64,000 nucleotides of DNA. It comes from Pseudomonas sp. 102515. GTDB lineage: Bacteria; Pseudomonadota; Gammaproteobacteria; Pseudomonadales; Pseudomonadaceae. The position numbers and the translations under genes are program-made. The stretch covers positions 372,001 through 436,000 of the forward strand of contig NZ_JAVHTY010000003.1 in assembly GCF_031085165.1 (NCBI RefSeq), written 5' to 3'. The notes beneath the pieces are model-generated. The model worked only from the letters and a program-made list of their open reading frames with translations, was not told the origin of the DNA and searched no databases. How positions within the stretch are numbered: position 1 is the stretch's first letter; every line of letters begins with the position of its first letter. Positions 17,449-26,372 of the stretch are shown piece after piece.

Positions 17449-19074
17449 GTGACCTTTCGTTCCTTCTCCCTCGCCATTCGCAGTGTGTTGTGTTTCGGCC
17501 TGCTGGCCATCCTCGTGGTCAGTCTGGGCCTGTTCGGGCTGCTGCAACTGTCGCAGATCCGTACCCAGGGCCAGGTGATCGAAACCAATAACGTGCCCAG
17601 CATCGTCGAGGCCGACAACCTGGCCCTGCAACTGGCCCGCACTCGGGTCGAGGTGCTGCGCCTGCTGGCCATTCCGGACGCCACCACCGTCGCCAACACG
17701 CGCAAGAAGATCGACAGCATCAATGCCGACATCGGCGTGAGTTTCGGTCGCTATGAAAAACTCGTCAGCGGCGATCGCGAGCGCCAGGCCTTCGATGCCC
17801 TGCGCCAGATCCATGGCGACTATGTACGCTACACCGCGCAACTGGCCGACCTCATCGGTGCCGGCAAACTCGACGAGGCGCGCAGCCTGATCCAGACCAG
17901 CATGGCCCAGCTCGGCGTGCAGATGAACGAGCGCACCGAAGCCCTGCGCAAGATCAATCAGGAAGACATCAAGGCCGCCTCCCAGCACTCCGGCGACACC
18001 TATGCCCAGGCCACCTCCATCACCTGGATCGTCATCGCCCTGGCCCTGGGTCTGACCGTGCTGCTGGCCTGGCGCCTGACCCTGAGCATGACCCGGCCCA
18101 TCGCCGAGGCCGTGGCCGCGGCCAAGACCATCGCCAGCGGCGATCTGACCCAAAGCCTGGATACCCGCGGCCACGACGAAGCCGCCCAGCTGCTGCAGGC
18201 CATGCAGCAGATGCAGACCAATCTGCGCGACACCTTGGGGCACCTGGGCCATTCCGCTACCCAGCTGGCCTCGGCCGCCGAGGAAATGACCGCGGTCATG
18301 CAGGAGAGCGCCCACGGCCTGCAACAGCAGAACAGCGAGATCGAGATGGCGGCCACCGCCGTCACCGAGATGAGCCAGGCGGTGGACGAGGTGGCCGGCA
18401 ACGCCACCTCCACCTCGTCCGAATCGCGCCAGGCCGCCGATACCGCTCGCCAGGGCCAGCGTCAGCTGGGCGATACCCTGGGTGCCATCGAGGTCCTGAC
18501 CGAGAACGTGCTGGGCGCCAGCGAACAGGCCCGCCAGCTGGCCGAGCAGACCCGCAACATCAGCCAGGTGCTGGACGTGATCCGCTCGGTCGCCGAGCAG
18601 ACCAACCTGCTGGCACTCAACGCCGCCATCGAAGCAGCGCGTGCCGGTGATGCCGGCCGAGGCTTCGCCGTGGTCGCCGACGAAGTCCGCGCCCTGGCCC
18701 ATCGCACCGGCGAATCCACCCGCGAGATCGAAGGCATGATCGGCAGCATCCAGCAGGGCACCGGCCAGACCGTCGATGCGCTGCTCACCAGCGCCGACCA
18801 GGCGCGCCAGACCCGCGAGCAGGCGCAGTCGGCCAACGCCGCCCTGGCCGCCATCGCCCAGTCGGTGTCGGGCATCGACGAGCGCAACCTGGTGATCGCC
18901 AGCGCCGCCGAAGAGCAGGCCCAGGTGGCCCGCGAAGTGGATCGCAACCTGGTGCGCATCCGCGATCTGTCGGTGCAGACCGCCGCCGGCGCCGAGCAGA
19001 CCCGCGCGGCCAGCCAGCAGCTTTCCGAACTGGCAGTGGAGCTCAACGGCCAGATCCGCCGCTTCCGCGTGTGA
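17449..19074 (+). CDS. Methyl-accepting chemotaxis protein (second of a tandem pair)
   Basis: This 541-residue chemoreceptor has the same layout as its upstream neighbour: TM1 at ~10-30, a helical ligand domain, TM2 at ~194-212 (WIVIALALGLTVLLAW), HAMP, and the signalling hairpin [32 protein letters not shown]. The cytoplasmic parts are nearly identical over long runs (for example [13 protein letters not shown] and [18 protein letters not shown]), while the periplasmic domains differ much more, so the pair is a duplication with diverging ligand range. The start is GTG at 17449, after a FliA-type promoter. There is no CheR-tethering pentapeptide. Confidence 0.92.
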   Translation: MTFRSFSLAIRSVLCFGLLAILVVSLGLFGLLQLSQIRTQGQVIETNNVPSIVEADNLALQLARTRVEVLRLLAIPDATTVANTRKKIDSINADIGVSFGRYEKLVSGDRERQAFDALRQIHGDYVRYTAQLADLIGAGKLDEARSLIQTSMAQLGVQMNERTEALRKINQEDIKAASQHSGDTYAQATSITWIVIALALGLTVLLAWRLTLSMTRPIAEAVAAAKTIASGDLTQSLDTRGHDEAAQLLQAMQQMQTNLRDTLGHLGHSATQLASAAEEMTAVMQESAHGLQQQNSEIEMAATAVTEMSQAVDEVAGNATSTSSESRQAADTARQGQRQLGDTLGAIEVLTENVLGASEQARQLAEQTRNISQVLDVIRSVAEQTNLLALNAAIEAARAGDAGRGFAVVADEVRALAHRTGESTREIEGMIGSIQQGTGQTVDALLTSADQARQTREQAQSANAALAAIAQSVSGIDERNLVIASAAEEQAQVAREVDRNLVRIRDLSVQTAAGAEQTRAASQQLSELAVELNGQIRRFRV

Positions 19075-19080
19075 CCTGTC

Positions 19081-19100
19081 CGGCAGGGCTGCCCCTGCCG
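19081..19100 (+). terminator. Hairpin just after the second chemoreceptor gene
   Basis: CGGCAGGG (19081-19088) pairs perfectly with CCCTGCCG (19093-19100) around a four-base loop, seven bases past the stop codon. No T-tract follows, so its terminator role is uncertain. Confidence 0.45.
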
Positions 19101-19171
19101 ACTCCCGGCGCGGTGGCAAAACCGGGAGGCGCCCGCTACGCTGGCGCCTTCGCCCACCGCGCCCCTCTCGC

Positions 19172-19804
19172 ATGAGCTACCGCTACGTCATCTTCGATTT
19201 CGACGGCACCCTGGCGGACAGCCTGCCCTTTCTGCTGAGCTGTCTCGGCGAGCTGGCACGGACCCATGGCTTTCGCCAGCCGGCACCGGACGAGTGGCCC
19301 CAGTTGCGCGCCGCCTCCCTGAGCGGCCTGCTCGACAGCCTGGGCATCCCGCTGTGGCGGGTACCGCGCATCGCCCGCCACTATCGCCGCCTGCTGGTCC
19401 AGCGCAGCGACCAGGTGGCACCCTTCGCCCAGATCCCCTCCGTCCTCGACCGGTTACAGGCCAGCGGCCTGGCACTGGGTCTTGCGACCTCCAATTCCGC
19501 CGCCGCCGCTCACCAGGTACTGCCCCAGGCCGGACGTCTGTTCCCCGATGGCGAATTCGATATCCCCCTGCTGGGCAAGGCCCGCCACCTGACGCGTCTG
19601 CTCCGTCGCCAGGGCATCATGCCGGCCGAGGCGCTCTATGTCGGCGACGAGCTACGCGATCTTCAGGCCGCGCGCCGTGCCGGGCTGGGTTGCGCCGCCG
19701 TGGCCTGGGGCTATGGCTGCCCCGCGGCGCTGCGCGCGCAGCAGCCCGATCTCTTCTTCGAACAACCGGCCGAGCTGCTGCGGCTGCTGCCCTCTCCCTG
19801 CTGA
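19172..19804 (+). CDS. HAD-family hydrolase (phosphoglycolate-phosphatase-like)
   Basis: The 210-residue cytoplasmic protein is a HAD phosphatase. Motif I is DFDGTLADS (Asp10/Asp12), motif II lies in LGLATSNSAAA, and motifs III/IV show the conserved lysine in LLGKARHLTRLLR and YVGDELRDLQAARRAGL. A helical C1-type cap is inserted after motif I. The substrate cannot be told from sequence; Gph-like phosphoglycolate phosphatases are the nearest general type. It is followed after ten bases by the DUF2141 gene and may be co-transcribed with it. Confidence 0.85.
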   Translation: MSYRYVIFDFDGTLADSLPFLLSCLGELARTHGFRQPAPDEWPQLRAASLSGLLDSLGIPLWRVPRIARHYRRLLVQRSDQVAPFAQIPSVLDRLQASGLALGLATSNSAAAAHQVLPQAGRLFPDGEFDIPLLGKARHLTRLLRRQGIMPAEALYVGDELRDLQAARRAGLGCAAVAWGYGCPAALRAQQPDLFFEQPAELLRLLPSPC

Positions 19805-19814
19805 AGGATTGCCC

Positions 19815-20225
19815 ATGAAGTCTCTGTTGCTGGTCGCTGGTTTCTGTCTGAGTGGTCTCTTGCACGCCGCCGAGCTGCAGGTGCGGGTGGAGACGGTCGA
19901 TGCCTCGGGGGGCCAGTTGCTGCTAGCGGTGTTCGACAGCGAAGCGGCCTGGAGGGAGCACAAGGCGCCGGTGGCCCAAGCCCATCTCGCTGCACAACCA
20001 GGTGCCCAGGAACAGCGCTTCGACCTGCCGTCCGGCCGCTACGCCGTGTCGGTCATCCACGACAGCAACGGCAACAGCCAGCTGGATACCAACTTCATCG
20101 GCATGCCCACCGAACAATACGGCTACAGCAACAATCCGCCGCTGCGCATGCGCATGGCCACCTTCGAGGAATGCGCCTTCACCGTGCCGGCCTCAGGCCT
20201 GCGCCAGCAGGTGACGCTGCGCTAG
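19815..20225 (+). CDS. DUF2141 family exported protein
   Basis: The 136-residue protein has a signal peptide (MKSLLLVAGFCLSGLLHA, cleaved before AELQVRVE) and a beta-rich body typical of DUF2141: LLLAVFDSEAAW, then RYAVSVIHDSNGNSQLDTNF, IGMPTEQYGYSNNPP, and a final FTVPASGLRQQVTLR strand. The DxNxNxxLD segment resembles a calcium-type loop. The function is unknown; the protein is expected in the periplasm or cell envelope. The ATG at 19815 follows CTGAAGGATTGCCC. Confidence 0.8.
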   Translation: MKSLLLVAGFCLSGLLHAAELQVRVETVDASGGQLLLAVFDSEAAWREHKAPVAQAHLAAQPGAQEQRFDLPSGRYAVSVIHDSNGNSQLDTNFIGMPTEQYGYSNNPPLRMRMATFEECAFTVPASGLRQQVTLR

Positions 20226-20910
20226 GAAGCAGATGTCGTGCACAGGCTTCCAAACAGAAAATCAACAGAGTTATCCACACCGCTTTTAGCGGTGATCGCT
20301 GACCCCTGTACTGAACAGGCGTGGATAACTCCTTGGGTTCGTGGAATAAATACCTTGACTCGGGAATATTCCAAAAAACTGGTCATTATTTGATCGATCC
20401 CCTGAAAGCCCCGCCGGCTCTGGCCTCTAGCACTGGACGAACAACCTATCCACAACCCTATGCAGCGCTATTGTGGGTTGTGGAAAACATCTGAATCAGT
20501 ATTGATCATTTTTTGTACGATTCTCTGCAGGCCTTGCCAGCCTTAGCGTACAGGTCAGGTCCCACACCTTTTCCACAGGCACGCACACAGCAGATGTGGG
20601 AAAACCGGGGAATGGAAACGTCCTCTGACCTTATGAACGACCTGGACGAAATTGGTTAATTGTTGAGCAATTTCCCTCGGGCACGCGTTCCTACGGTTGC
20701 TGACAACTTGCCCAGGGTTTATCCACAGCCTTTACCTGTCAGGCAATGACGGCAAGATCGACAAACGTCCGCAGCCTGACCGAGCGGACCGAGCCGTACC
20801 GAATTCGATCAACAAGCTCGGCATCTTCGCAGCCCCTATGGCACGCGCCTTTGCGTCGATAGCGAACAGACTGCCCACAGAGTTATGCACAGCTTGTAAT
20901 GGGTTCAGGC
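20226..20910. other. Second origin-like region: seven DnaA-box matches in a 685-base gene-free stretch
   Basis: Matches to TTWTNCACA: 20271-20279 (+, TTATCCACA), 20479-20487 (-, TTTTCCACA), 20569-20577 (+, TTTTCCACA), 20719-20727 (+, TTATCCACA) and 20883-20891 (+, TTATGCACA). Two further sites miss by one base: 20320-20328 (-) and 20446-20454 (+). Between them are AT-rich tracts (about 20340-20395 and 20495-20520) and the palindrome GGAATATTCC (20362-20371), unlike the GC-rich surroundings. I see no credible gene; the reading frame from 20697 has no family resemblance. A second DnaA-box-rich region near the origin has been reported in Pseudomonas, as I recall; whether this is the same locus, and whether it replicates, is unknown. 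Confidence 0.65.
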
Positions 20911-20936
20911 ATAAAAAAGACCGCCTTAGGCGGTCT
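20911..20936 (-). terminator. Terminator of the trpBA operon
   Basis: AGACCGCC (20918-20925) and GGCGGTCT (20929-20936) form a perfect eight-base stem with a TTA loop. On the minus strand it is followed by the complement of ATAAAAAA (20911-20918), a good U-tract. It lies 20 bases after the trpA stop. Confidence 0.9.
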
Positions 20937-20956
20937 TTCCAAACACTGGCGAGTGC

Positions 20957-21763
20957 TCAGCGCGCGGTGCGTACGCTGTCCGACAATTGCTTGCAGAGGC
21001 CGAGCACACCGTCGATGGCAACGCCCGGGGATTCGGCCTTGGCGATCTGGTCGACGAATGCCGAGCCTACCACCACGCCATCGGCGATCCGGGCGATCAC
21101 CCGTGCCTGCTCCGGAGTACGGATGCCGAAGCCAACGGCCAGGGGCAGATCGGTGAAGCGGCGCAGGCGCGCCACGGCGGCCTCGACGTGCTCGGTGGTG
21201 GCCGAGCCTGCACCCGTCACGCCAGCGACGGAAACGTAATAGACGAAGCCGGAACTGGTGTTGAGCACCCGTGGCAGGCGCGCGTCATCGGTGGTCGGGG
21301 TCGTCAGGCGGATGAAGTCGATGCCGGCGGCCTGGGCCGGCAGCGCCAGCTCGGCGTCGTGCTCGGGCGGCAGGTCGACCACGATCAGGCCATCCACGCC
21401 GGCCTCGGCGGCTTCTGCCAGGAAGCGCTCCACGCCATAGCGATGGATAGGGTTGTAGTAGCCCATCAATACCAGCGGCGTCTCACCTTCTCCGCGACGG
21501 AAATCGCGCACCATTTCCAGCGTCTTGGCCAGATTCTGGCCCCCCTGCAAGGCACGCAGGGCGGCGGCCTGGATGGCCGGGCCGTCGGCCATGGGATCGG
21601 TGAAGGGCATGCCCAGCTCGATGACGTCGGCACCGGCCGCCGGCAGCCCCTTGAGAATGGCCAGGGCGGTGTCATAGTCCGGATCACCTGCGGTGGTGTA
21701 GGTGACCAGGGCCGCGCGGCCCTCGGCCTTCAGCGCGGCGAAGCGGGTTTCCAGGCGGCTCAT
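20957..21763 (-). CDS. trpA: Tryptophan synthase alpha chain
   Basis: The 268-residue TIM-barrel protein cleaves indole-3-glycerol phosphate to indole and glyceraldehyde 3-phosphate and channels indole to TrpB. The catalytic Glu and Asp are in [18 protein letters not shown] (Glu49 and Asp60 positions), and the phosphate loop is in [12 protein letters not shown]. Its ATG overlaps the trpB stop in an ATGA motif, so translation is coupled. A terminator follows. The pairing with a divergent trpI regulator is the standard Pseudomonas arrangement. Confidence 0.96.
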   Translation of the reverse strand: MSRLETRFAALKAEGRAALVTYTTAGDPDYDTALAILKGLPAAGADVIELGMPFTDPMADGPAIQAAALRALQGGQNLAKTLEMVRDFRRGEGETPLVLMGYYNPIHRYGVERFLAEAAEAGVDGLIVVDLPPEHDAELALPAQAAGIDFIRLTTPTTDDARLPRVLNTSSGFVYYVSVAGVTGAGSATTEHVEAAVARLRRFTDLPLAVGFGIRTPEQARVIARIADGVVVGSAFVDQIAKAESPGVAIDGVLGLCKQLSDSVRTAR

Positions 21764-22968
21764 AGCGTGTCTCCCAGGTGACTCATCACGGTCTGCATGT
21801 CCTTGTCGCCGCGGCCCGAGAGGCAGATCACCATCAGGTGGTCCTTGGGCAGGTGCGGAGCGCGCTTGTAGGCCTCGGCCAGGGCGTGGGCGGATTCCAG
21901 CGCCGGGATGATGCCTTCCAGACGGCAGGTCTGGTGGAAGGCCTTGAGCGCCTCGTCATCGTTGATCGGCACGTATTCCACCCGCTGCACATCGTGCAGG
22001 TGGGCGTGCTCCGGGCCGATACCGGGATAGTCCAGGCCAGCGGAAATGGAGTGGGCGTCGATGATCTGGCCATCGTCATCCTGCAGCAGGAAGGTGCGGT
22101 TGCCGTGCAGCACCCCGGGCACTCCGCCGTTGAGGCTGGAGGCATGCTTGTTGGTGTCCACGCCGTGGCCGCCGGCTTCGACGCCGACGATGGCGACGTC
22201 GGTGTCATCGAGGAATTCGTGGAACAGGCCCATGGCATTGGAGCCACCGCCGACGCAGGCGATCAGGCTATCGGGCAGGCGCCCTTCCTTTTCCAGGATC
22301 TGCGCGCGCGTCTCACGACCGATCACGGCCTGGAAGTCACGGACCATGGCCGGGTAGGGGTGCGGACCGGCCACGGTGCCGATCAGGTAGAAGGTGTCGG
22401 CGACGTTGGTGACCCAGTCGCGCAGCGCCTCGTTCATGGCGTCCTTGAGGGTGCCGGTACCGGCGGTGACCGGGATCACCTCGGCGCCCAGCAGCTTCAT
22501 GCGGAAGACGTTGGCCTGCTGGCGATCGATGTCGGTGGTGCCCATGTAGATGACACAGGGCAGGCCGAAGCGCGCGGCCACGGTGGCGGTGGCCACGCCG
22601 TGCATGCCGGCGCCGGTCTCGGCGATGATGCGGGTCTTGCCCATGCGCTTGGCCAGCAGGATCTGGCCGATGCAGTTGTTGATCTTGTGCGCGCCGGTGT
22701 GGTTCAGCTCTTCGCGCTTGAGATAGATCTTGGCGCCACCGAAGTGCTCGGTCAGGCGCTCGGCGAAATACAGCGGATTGGGGCGGCCGATGTAGTCGCG
22801 CTGGAAATAGGCCAGCTGCTCGAGAAACGCCGGATCTTCCATGGCGGTCTCGTATTCGCGCTGCAGATCGAGGATCAGCGGCATCAGGGTTTCGGCGACA
22901 TAGCGGCCACCGAACTGGCCGAACATGCCTTGAGCGTCGGGGCCCTGGCGATAAGCGGTCTGGATCAT
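21760..22968 (-). CDS. trpB: Tryptophan synthase beta chain
   Basis: The 402-residue PLP enzyme condenses indole with serine to tryptophan. The PLP lysine is in HTGAHKINN, and the glycine-rich phosphate loop is [10 protein letters not shown]. The ATG at 22968 follows CAGGAGAATCCC and gives the family-standard length; a longer reading of the same frame runs into the divergent trpI gene and is rejected. Together with trpA it forms a two-gene operon that TrpI is expected to activate with indoleglycerol phosphate. Confidence 0.96.
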   Translation of the reverse strand: MIQTAYRQGPDAQGMFGQFGGRYVAETLMPLILDLQREYETAMEDPAFLEQLAYFQRDYIGRPNPLYFAERLTEHFGGAKIYLKREELNHTGAHKINNCIGQILLAKRMGKTRIIAETGAGMHGVATATVAARFGLPCVIYMGTTDIDRQQANVFRMKLLGAEVIPVTAGTGTLKDAMNEALRDWVTNVADTFYLIGTVAGPHPYPAMVRDFQAVIGRETRAQILEKEGRLPDSLIACVGGGSNAMGLFHEFLDDTDVAIVGVEAGGHGVDTNKHASSLNGGVPGVLHGNRTFLLQDDDGQIIDAHSISAGLDYPGIGPEHAHLHDVQRVEYVPINDDEALKAFHQTCRLEGIIPALESAHALAEAYKRAPHLPKDHLMVICLSGRGDKDMQTVMSHLGDTL

Positions 22969-23060
22969 GGGATTCTCCTGCGAAGATGGATCTACCTTAC
23001 CTGCTTGAGTGCCGCCGATAAATCGATAAGATCGCCATGACCCGTCAGGAAATCTCACAG
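22969..23060. promoter_or_regulatory. trpBA-trpI divergent control region
   Basis: This 92-base spacer separates the divergent starts of trpB and trpI. In characterised pseudomonads TrpI binds here, represses itself and activates trpBA. A direct repeat CGATAA-AT-CGATAA (about 23015-23028) lies near the trpI side. I cannot assign the exact operator from sequence alone. Confidence 0.6.
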
Positions 23061-23957
23061 ATGAGCGACCCCCGCGACCTACCTCCTCTGAATGCCCTAC
23101 GTGCCTTCGAAGCCACTGCTCGTCTGGGCGGAATGAGCCGTTCCGGGGACGAGCTGCATGTGACCCACGGCGCCGTGAGTCGCCAGATCCGTGCACTGGA
23201 GGAACAGCTCGGGGTGGCGCTGTTTCGCCGCGAAGGCCGCGGCCTGGCGCTGACCGAAGCCGGTCTGCGCCTGCGCGAGGTGAGTGGCGAGGTCTTCGAG
23301 CGACTGCGCGAGGTGTGCGCCGAACTCAAGGCCGGCAATCGCCAGGGGCCTTTCGTGCTGGGCTGCCCGGGCAGTCTGGTAGCGCGATGGTTCATTCCAC
23401 GGCTGGATCGCCTCAATCGCGATCTGCCGGAGCTGCGCCTGCACCTCTCGACCCGTACCGACGATACCCCGCTGGCCGCCGCCGGCCTGGACGCCAGCCT
23501 GCTGTTCACCGATACCGCGCCGCCGCGGGACGTGATGCCCTATCACCTGGCACCCGAGCGCATCGGCCCGGTGCTGAGTCCCTATTGCCCGGCCTATTTG
23601 AGATTGCGGGACGGCGATCTGCAGGCCTTGCTGGCGGAGCGCCTGCTGCACACCCTGTCACGGCCCCAGGCCTGGCCACAGTGGTTCGCCACCCAGGCCC
23701 TGGAGGCACCGGTGCTGGAGTACGGGCAGGGTTTCGAGCACCTCTACTACCTGCTGGAGGCGGCGCTGTCGGGACTGGGCGTGGCGATCGCGCCGGAGCC
23801 ACTGGTGGCGGCGGATCTCAAGGCGGGAAGGCTGGTGGCGCCCTGGGGCTTTGCGGCGACGGGTGCGGAATTGGCACTGTGGGCGCCGGGTCGGCTGGCG
23901 GATGAACGGGTGGAGCGGTTGGCCGCCTGGCTCAGAACCGAGCTGGCCGGGCGCTAG
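23061..23957 (+). CDS. trpI: LysR-type activator of trpBA
   Basis: The 298-residue LysR-type regulator has an N-terminal winged helix ([46 protein letters not shown]) and a C-terminal effector domain. Divergence from trpBA and the opening [13 protein letters not shown] identify it as TrpI, which responds to indole-3-glycerol phosphate. The start at 23061 (MSDPRDLPP) has AGGAAA upstream and fits known TrpI N-termini; an in-frame ATG at 23037 would add eight residues. An imperfect palindrome follows the gene at 23962-23984. Confidence 0.93.
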   Translation: MSDPRDLPPLNALRAFEATARLGGMSRSGDELHVTHGAVSRQIRALEEQLGVALFRREGRGLALTEAGLRLREVSGEVFERLREVCAELKAGNRQGPFVLGCPGSLVARWFIPRLDRLNRDLPELRLHLSTRTDDTPLAAAGLDASLLFTDTAPPRDVMPYHLAPERIGPVLSPYCPAYLRLRDGDLQALLAERLLHTLSRPQAWPQWFATQALEAPVLEYGQGFEHLYYLLEAALSGLGVAIAPEPLVAADLKAGRLVAPWGFAATGAELALWAPGRLADERVERLAAWLRTELAGR

Positions 23958-23995
23958 CGCCCGAGGCACCCTTAGGATGCCTCGAACCGCCGCGA

Positions 23996-24319
23996 TCAGT
24001 GGTCGCCGCGCAGCAGGGCCCAGCCGACCAGGACGGTCACGCCGGCGGCGATGCCGACGGTGGCCCAGGGATGTTCGCGCGCCACGCCGCTGGCGGCGCG
24101 ACCGTACTGACGGGTCAGGCGACGCACGTCGTCGTAGACCTCTTCCAGCGAATCGCCCGAATGGTGCAGGGCTTCGCGAGCGGTGCTCTTGAAGGAATTC
24201 AGGCTGCTGCGGGAATCGCGCGCAGCATTCTTCTTCAGCGACGCCAGCGAGTCGAGCAGGCTGTTGATTTCGTTCTCGATGCTGGCGATGGACGCCTGGT
24301 AATCGGTGTTACGGGCCAT
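23996..24319 (-). CDS. DUF883 (ElaB/YqjD-like) membrane-anchored protein
   Basis: The 107-residue protein has a soluble helical N-terminal part (SIENEINSLLDSLASLKKNAARDS, then a coiled stretch to ~85), the conserved REHPWATVGIAAG motif and a single C-terminal membrane segment (ATVGIAAGVTVLVGWALL). ElaB/YqjD relatives are tail-anchored inner-membrane proteins, some of which bind ribosomes in stationary phase and are RpoS-dependent in E. coli. The ATG at 24319 follows CAGGAGGTTGTC. Its role here is inferred from the family only. Confidence 0.88.
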   Translation of the reverse strand: MARNTDYQASIASIENEINSLLDSLASLKKNAARDSRSSLNSFKSTAREALHHSGDSLEEVYDDVRRLTRQYGRAASGVAREHPWATVGIAAGVTVLVGWALLRGDH

Positions 24320-24537
24320 GACAACCTCCTGGGATGGACGGATTCAGGAAATGTGACTACCGAGCCGTTGGAAAGTGCTGCAAAGCCGTGGGCGAGAGCC
24401 TGGGCAGTGAACTTATCGGGGCCTTTCGCGGCCTCAAATGGCAGAGGCACCCTTCCCGGCGAGTCGACCGCGACACCGGTCAACGCGTTGCCGGCTATCC
24501 GCTGCAACGCCCGTCATTGCTGACCCAGGAGATTCTC

Positions 24538-24753
24538 ATGTCCGATCATCACACCTACAAGAAGCTGGAAATCGTTGGCTCTTCCACCACCAGTGTCGAG
24601 GACGCCATCAACAACGCCCTCGCCGAGACCGCCAAGTCGGTCAAGAACCTGGAATGGTTCGAAGTGGGTGAAATCCGCGGTCATATCCAAGACGCCAAGG
24701 TGGCCCACTATCAGGTCACCCTGAAGATCGGCTTCCGTATCGAAGCCAGCTGA
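24538..24753 (+). CDS. Dodecin (flavin-binding)
   Basis: The 71-residue protein is a dodecin: HTYKKLEIVGSSTTSVEDAINNALAETAKSVKNLEWFEV and VAHYQVTLKIGFRIEAS cover the whole beta-alpha-beta-beta fold. Trp37 stacks on the bound flavin in characterised dodecins, which assemble as hollow dodecamers that store riboflavin or FMN in the cytoplasm. The ATG at 24538 is preceded by CCAGGAGATTCTC, a strong site; longer readings of the frame upstream are not supported. It is a single-gene unit between DUF883 and DUF1161 genes. Confidence 0.93.
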   Translation: MSDHHTYKKLEIVGSSTTSVEDAINNALAETAKSVKNLEWFEVGEIRGHIQDAKVAHYQVTLKIGFRIEAS

Positions 24754-24797
24754 GCAGTTACTCAAGACCTCCCTCCCCTCGCAAAAGGACAGGCAAG

Positions 24798-25025
24798 ATG
24801 CGTAGAGTCGTGATCACCCTCGGTTTGTTGGCCCTGAGCGGCGGCGCCTTCGCCGCTGGCACCTCGTGCGACACGGTCAAGGCCGATATCGATGCCAAGC
24901 TGCAGGCCAAGCAGGTGGCGCACTACAGCCTCGAGGTGGTGGACAAGGGCAGCGCCAGCGCCTCCGCCAAGGTGGTAGGCAGTTGCGAAGGCGGTAGCAA
25001 GGACATCGTCTACCAGCGTCGCTAG
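24798..25025 (+). CDS. DUF1161 small exported protein
   Basis: The 75-residue protein has a signal peptide (MRRVVITLGLLALSGGAFA) and a short mature part with two cysteines (TSCDTVKADIDAKLQAK and VVGSCEGGSKDIVYQ), the pattern of DUF1161. The cysteines could form a disulphide in the periplasm. The function is unknown. The start follows AAAAGGACAGGCAAG, 44 bases after dodecin, so the two may share a transcript. Confidence 0.8.
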   Translation: MRRVVITLGLLALSGGAFAAGTSCDTVKADIDAKLQAKQVAHYSLEVVDKGSASASAKVVGSCEGGSKDIVYQRR

Positions 25026-25076
25026 GTCTCTGGCTGCGGGTGTCGCCCCGGGCAGCGTCCGCGGCGGCCTATGAAG

Positions 25077-25102
25077 CGCCCGCTCCCGAAAGGTAGCGGG
25101 CG
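25077..25102. terminator. Hairpin between convergent DUF1161 and flavohaemoglobin genes
   Basis: CGCCCGCT (25077-25084) pairs perfectly with AGCGGGCG (25095-25102). It sits between two converging genes and could terminate both, but no strong T-tract flanks it. Confidence 0.5.
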
Positions 25103-25111
25103 TTGTCACAT

Positions 25112-26281
25112 CTAGAGGTCCGTGGCAGGTCCGAAGAACTCGTGACGGATCTGCTTTTCCGGTACGCCCAGCTCCAGCAGATCGCGCCTTACCTGGCTCA
25201 TGAATGGCTGCGGACCAAGGACGTAGGCATCGAGGTCGCGATCCTTGGGCAACCAGCGCTGCAGGCGCGTCCGATCCAGGCGCGAGGCATAGGCTTCTTC
25301 CGCCACCGGCTCGCTGTAGCAGAAGTACAGCTGCAATTGCGGATGATGGGCGGCCTGCTCTTCCAGCCAGTGACCGAAGGCCTGCACCCCGACGTGACGG
25401 GTGCAGTGGATCAGCTGGATCGGCCGGCCGCTGGGCAGGGCCGCCGACACCATGGGCAGCAACGGCGTGATGCCGACCCCGCCGGCGATCAGCAGCAGCG
25501 GCCTGGTGGAATCCTGCAGGACGAATTCACCAGCCGGCGCGAAGACCTGCAGCACGCTGCCTTCATGGGCGTCGGTGTGCAGGAAGCGCGACACCACCCC
25601 ACCCGCCTGATGCTTGACGCTGATCCGGTAGCCACGGCCATCGCTGGCCGCCGAGATCGAATAGTTGCGGCGGTATTCCACCCCATCGAGGATCAGACTC
25701 AGCCCCAGGTACTGGCCAGGCTGGGCGATGCTGGTGGGCAGGCCGTCCACCGGCTCCAGGTAAAAGGAGCTGATCTCTTCGCTTTCCGGCTCGATCCGGA
25801 CGATGCGGAAGGGTCGCCCGCCGCGCCAGCCACCGGGCGTCTCGGCCTGGGCCGCATAGCGTCGTTCCTCGGCGCCGATCAGCAGATTGGCCAGCTGGCC
25901 ATAGGCGGCGGCCCAGGCATCGATCACGGCGTCAGTGGCCACCTCGGCCCCCAGCACTTCGTGGATGCTCTGCAGCAGCGCGATACCCACCAGGGGATAG
26001 TGATCCGGTTGCACCTGCAGCGAGACGTGCTTGTTGACGATCTGCTCCACCAGCGGCCCCAGGGTATCCAGACGGTCGATGTAGCGGGCATACAGGAGTA
26101 CCGCCCGGGCCAGCGCCCGCGCCTGGGCACCACTGGCCTGGTGGGCGCCGTTGAACAGCGGGCGGATCTCGGGATTGTCGCCCAGCAACTTGTCGTAAAA
26201 ATGCCGGGTCAGGGCCTCACCACCGGTTTCCAGCAGGGGGACGGTGGCCTTGATGATGGCTTTTTGGTCTGATGACAGCAT
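25112..26281 (-). CDS. fhp: Flavohaemoglobin, nitric oxide dioxygenase
   Basis: The 389-residue protein detoxifies nitric oxide by oxidising it to nitrate with O2 and NADPH. The globin domain covers ~1-140, with the proximal-haem histidine in NKHVSLQVQPDHYPLVG. The FAD domain has RRNYSISAA, and the NAD domain GGVGITPLLPM and the ending FFGPATDL. The ATG at 26281 follows GGAGATCCTTGCC; 17 extra upstream codons are open but not supported. A sigma-54 type promoter and three NorR-type sites lie upstream, and the regulator gene is divergent. Confidence 0.95.
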   Translation of the reverse strand: MLSSDQKAIIKATVPLLETGGEALTRHFYDKLLGDNPEIRPLFNGAHQASGAQARALARAVLLYARYIDRLDTLGPLVEQIVNKHVSLQVQPDHYPLVGIALLQSIHEVLGAEVATDAVIDAWAAAYGQLANLLIGAEERRYAAQAETPGGWRGGRPFRIVRIEPESEEISSFYLEPVDGLPTSIAQPGQYLGLSLILDGVEYRRNYSISAASDGRGYRISVKHQAGGVVSRFLHTDAHEGSVLQVFAPAGEFVLQDSTRPLLLIAGGVGITPLLPMVSAALPSGRPIQLIHCTRHVGVQAFGHWLEEQAAHHPQLQLYFCYSEPVAEEAYASRLDRTRLQRWLPKDRDLDAYVLGPQPFMSQVRRDLLELGVPEKQIRHEFFGPATDL

Positions 26282-26315
26282 GGCAAGGATCTCCAAACAG
26301 GACTGCCCTGGCCGT

Positions 26316-26331
26316 ATCACGAGTCGTGCCA
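26316..26331 (-). promoter_or_regulatory. Sigma-54 type promoter of the flavohaemoglobin gene
   Basis: Read on the minus strand the sequence is TGGCACGACTCGTGAT. The -24 half TGGCACG is perfect, and the -12 half GTGAT keeps the key G but has A where C is usual (consensus TTGCW). It is 34 bases from the ATG at 26281 and downstream of the NorR-type sites, as required for enhancer activation. Confidence 0.65.
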
Positions 26332-26372
26332 ACCGAAAAACTGCGCTAGATCAGGCTTTTATCCGGAGAGCA

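Noticed and set aside
20697-21239. Reading frame of 180 codons across the origin-like region
   Set aside because: It runs through DnaA boxes and the trpA terminator and overlaps trpA; there is no ribosome site or family resemblance.
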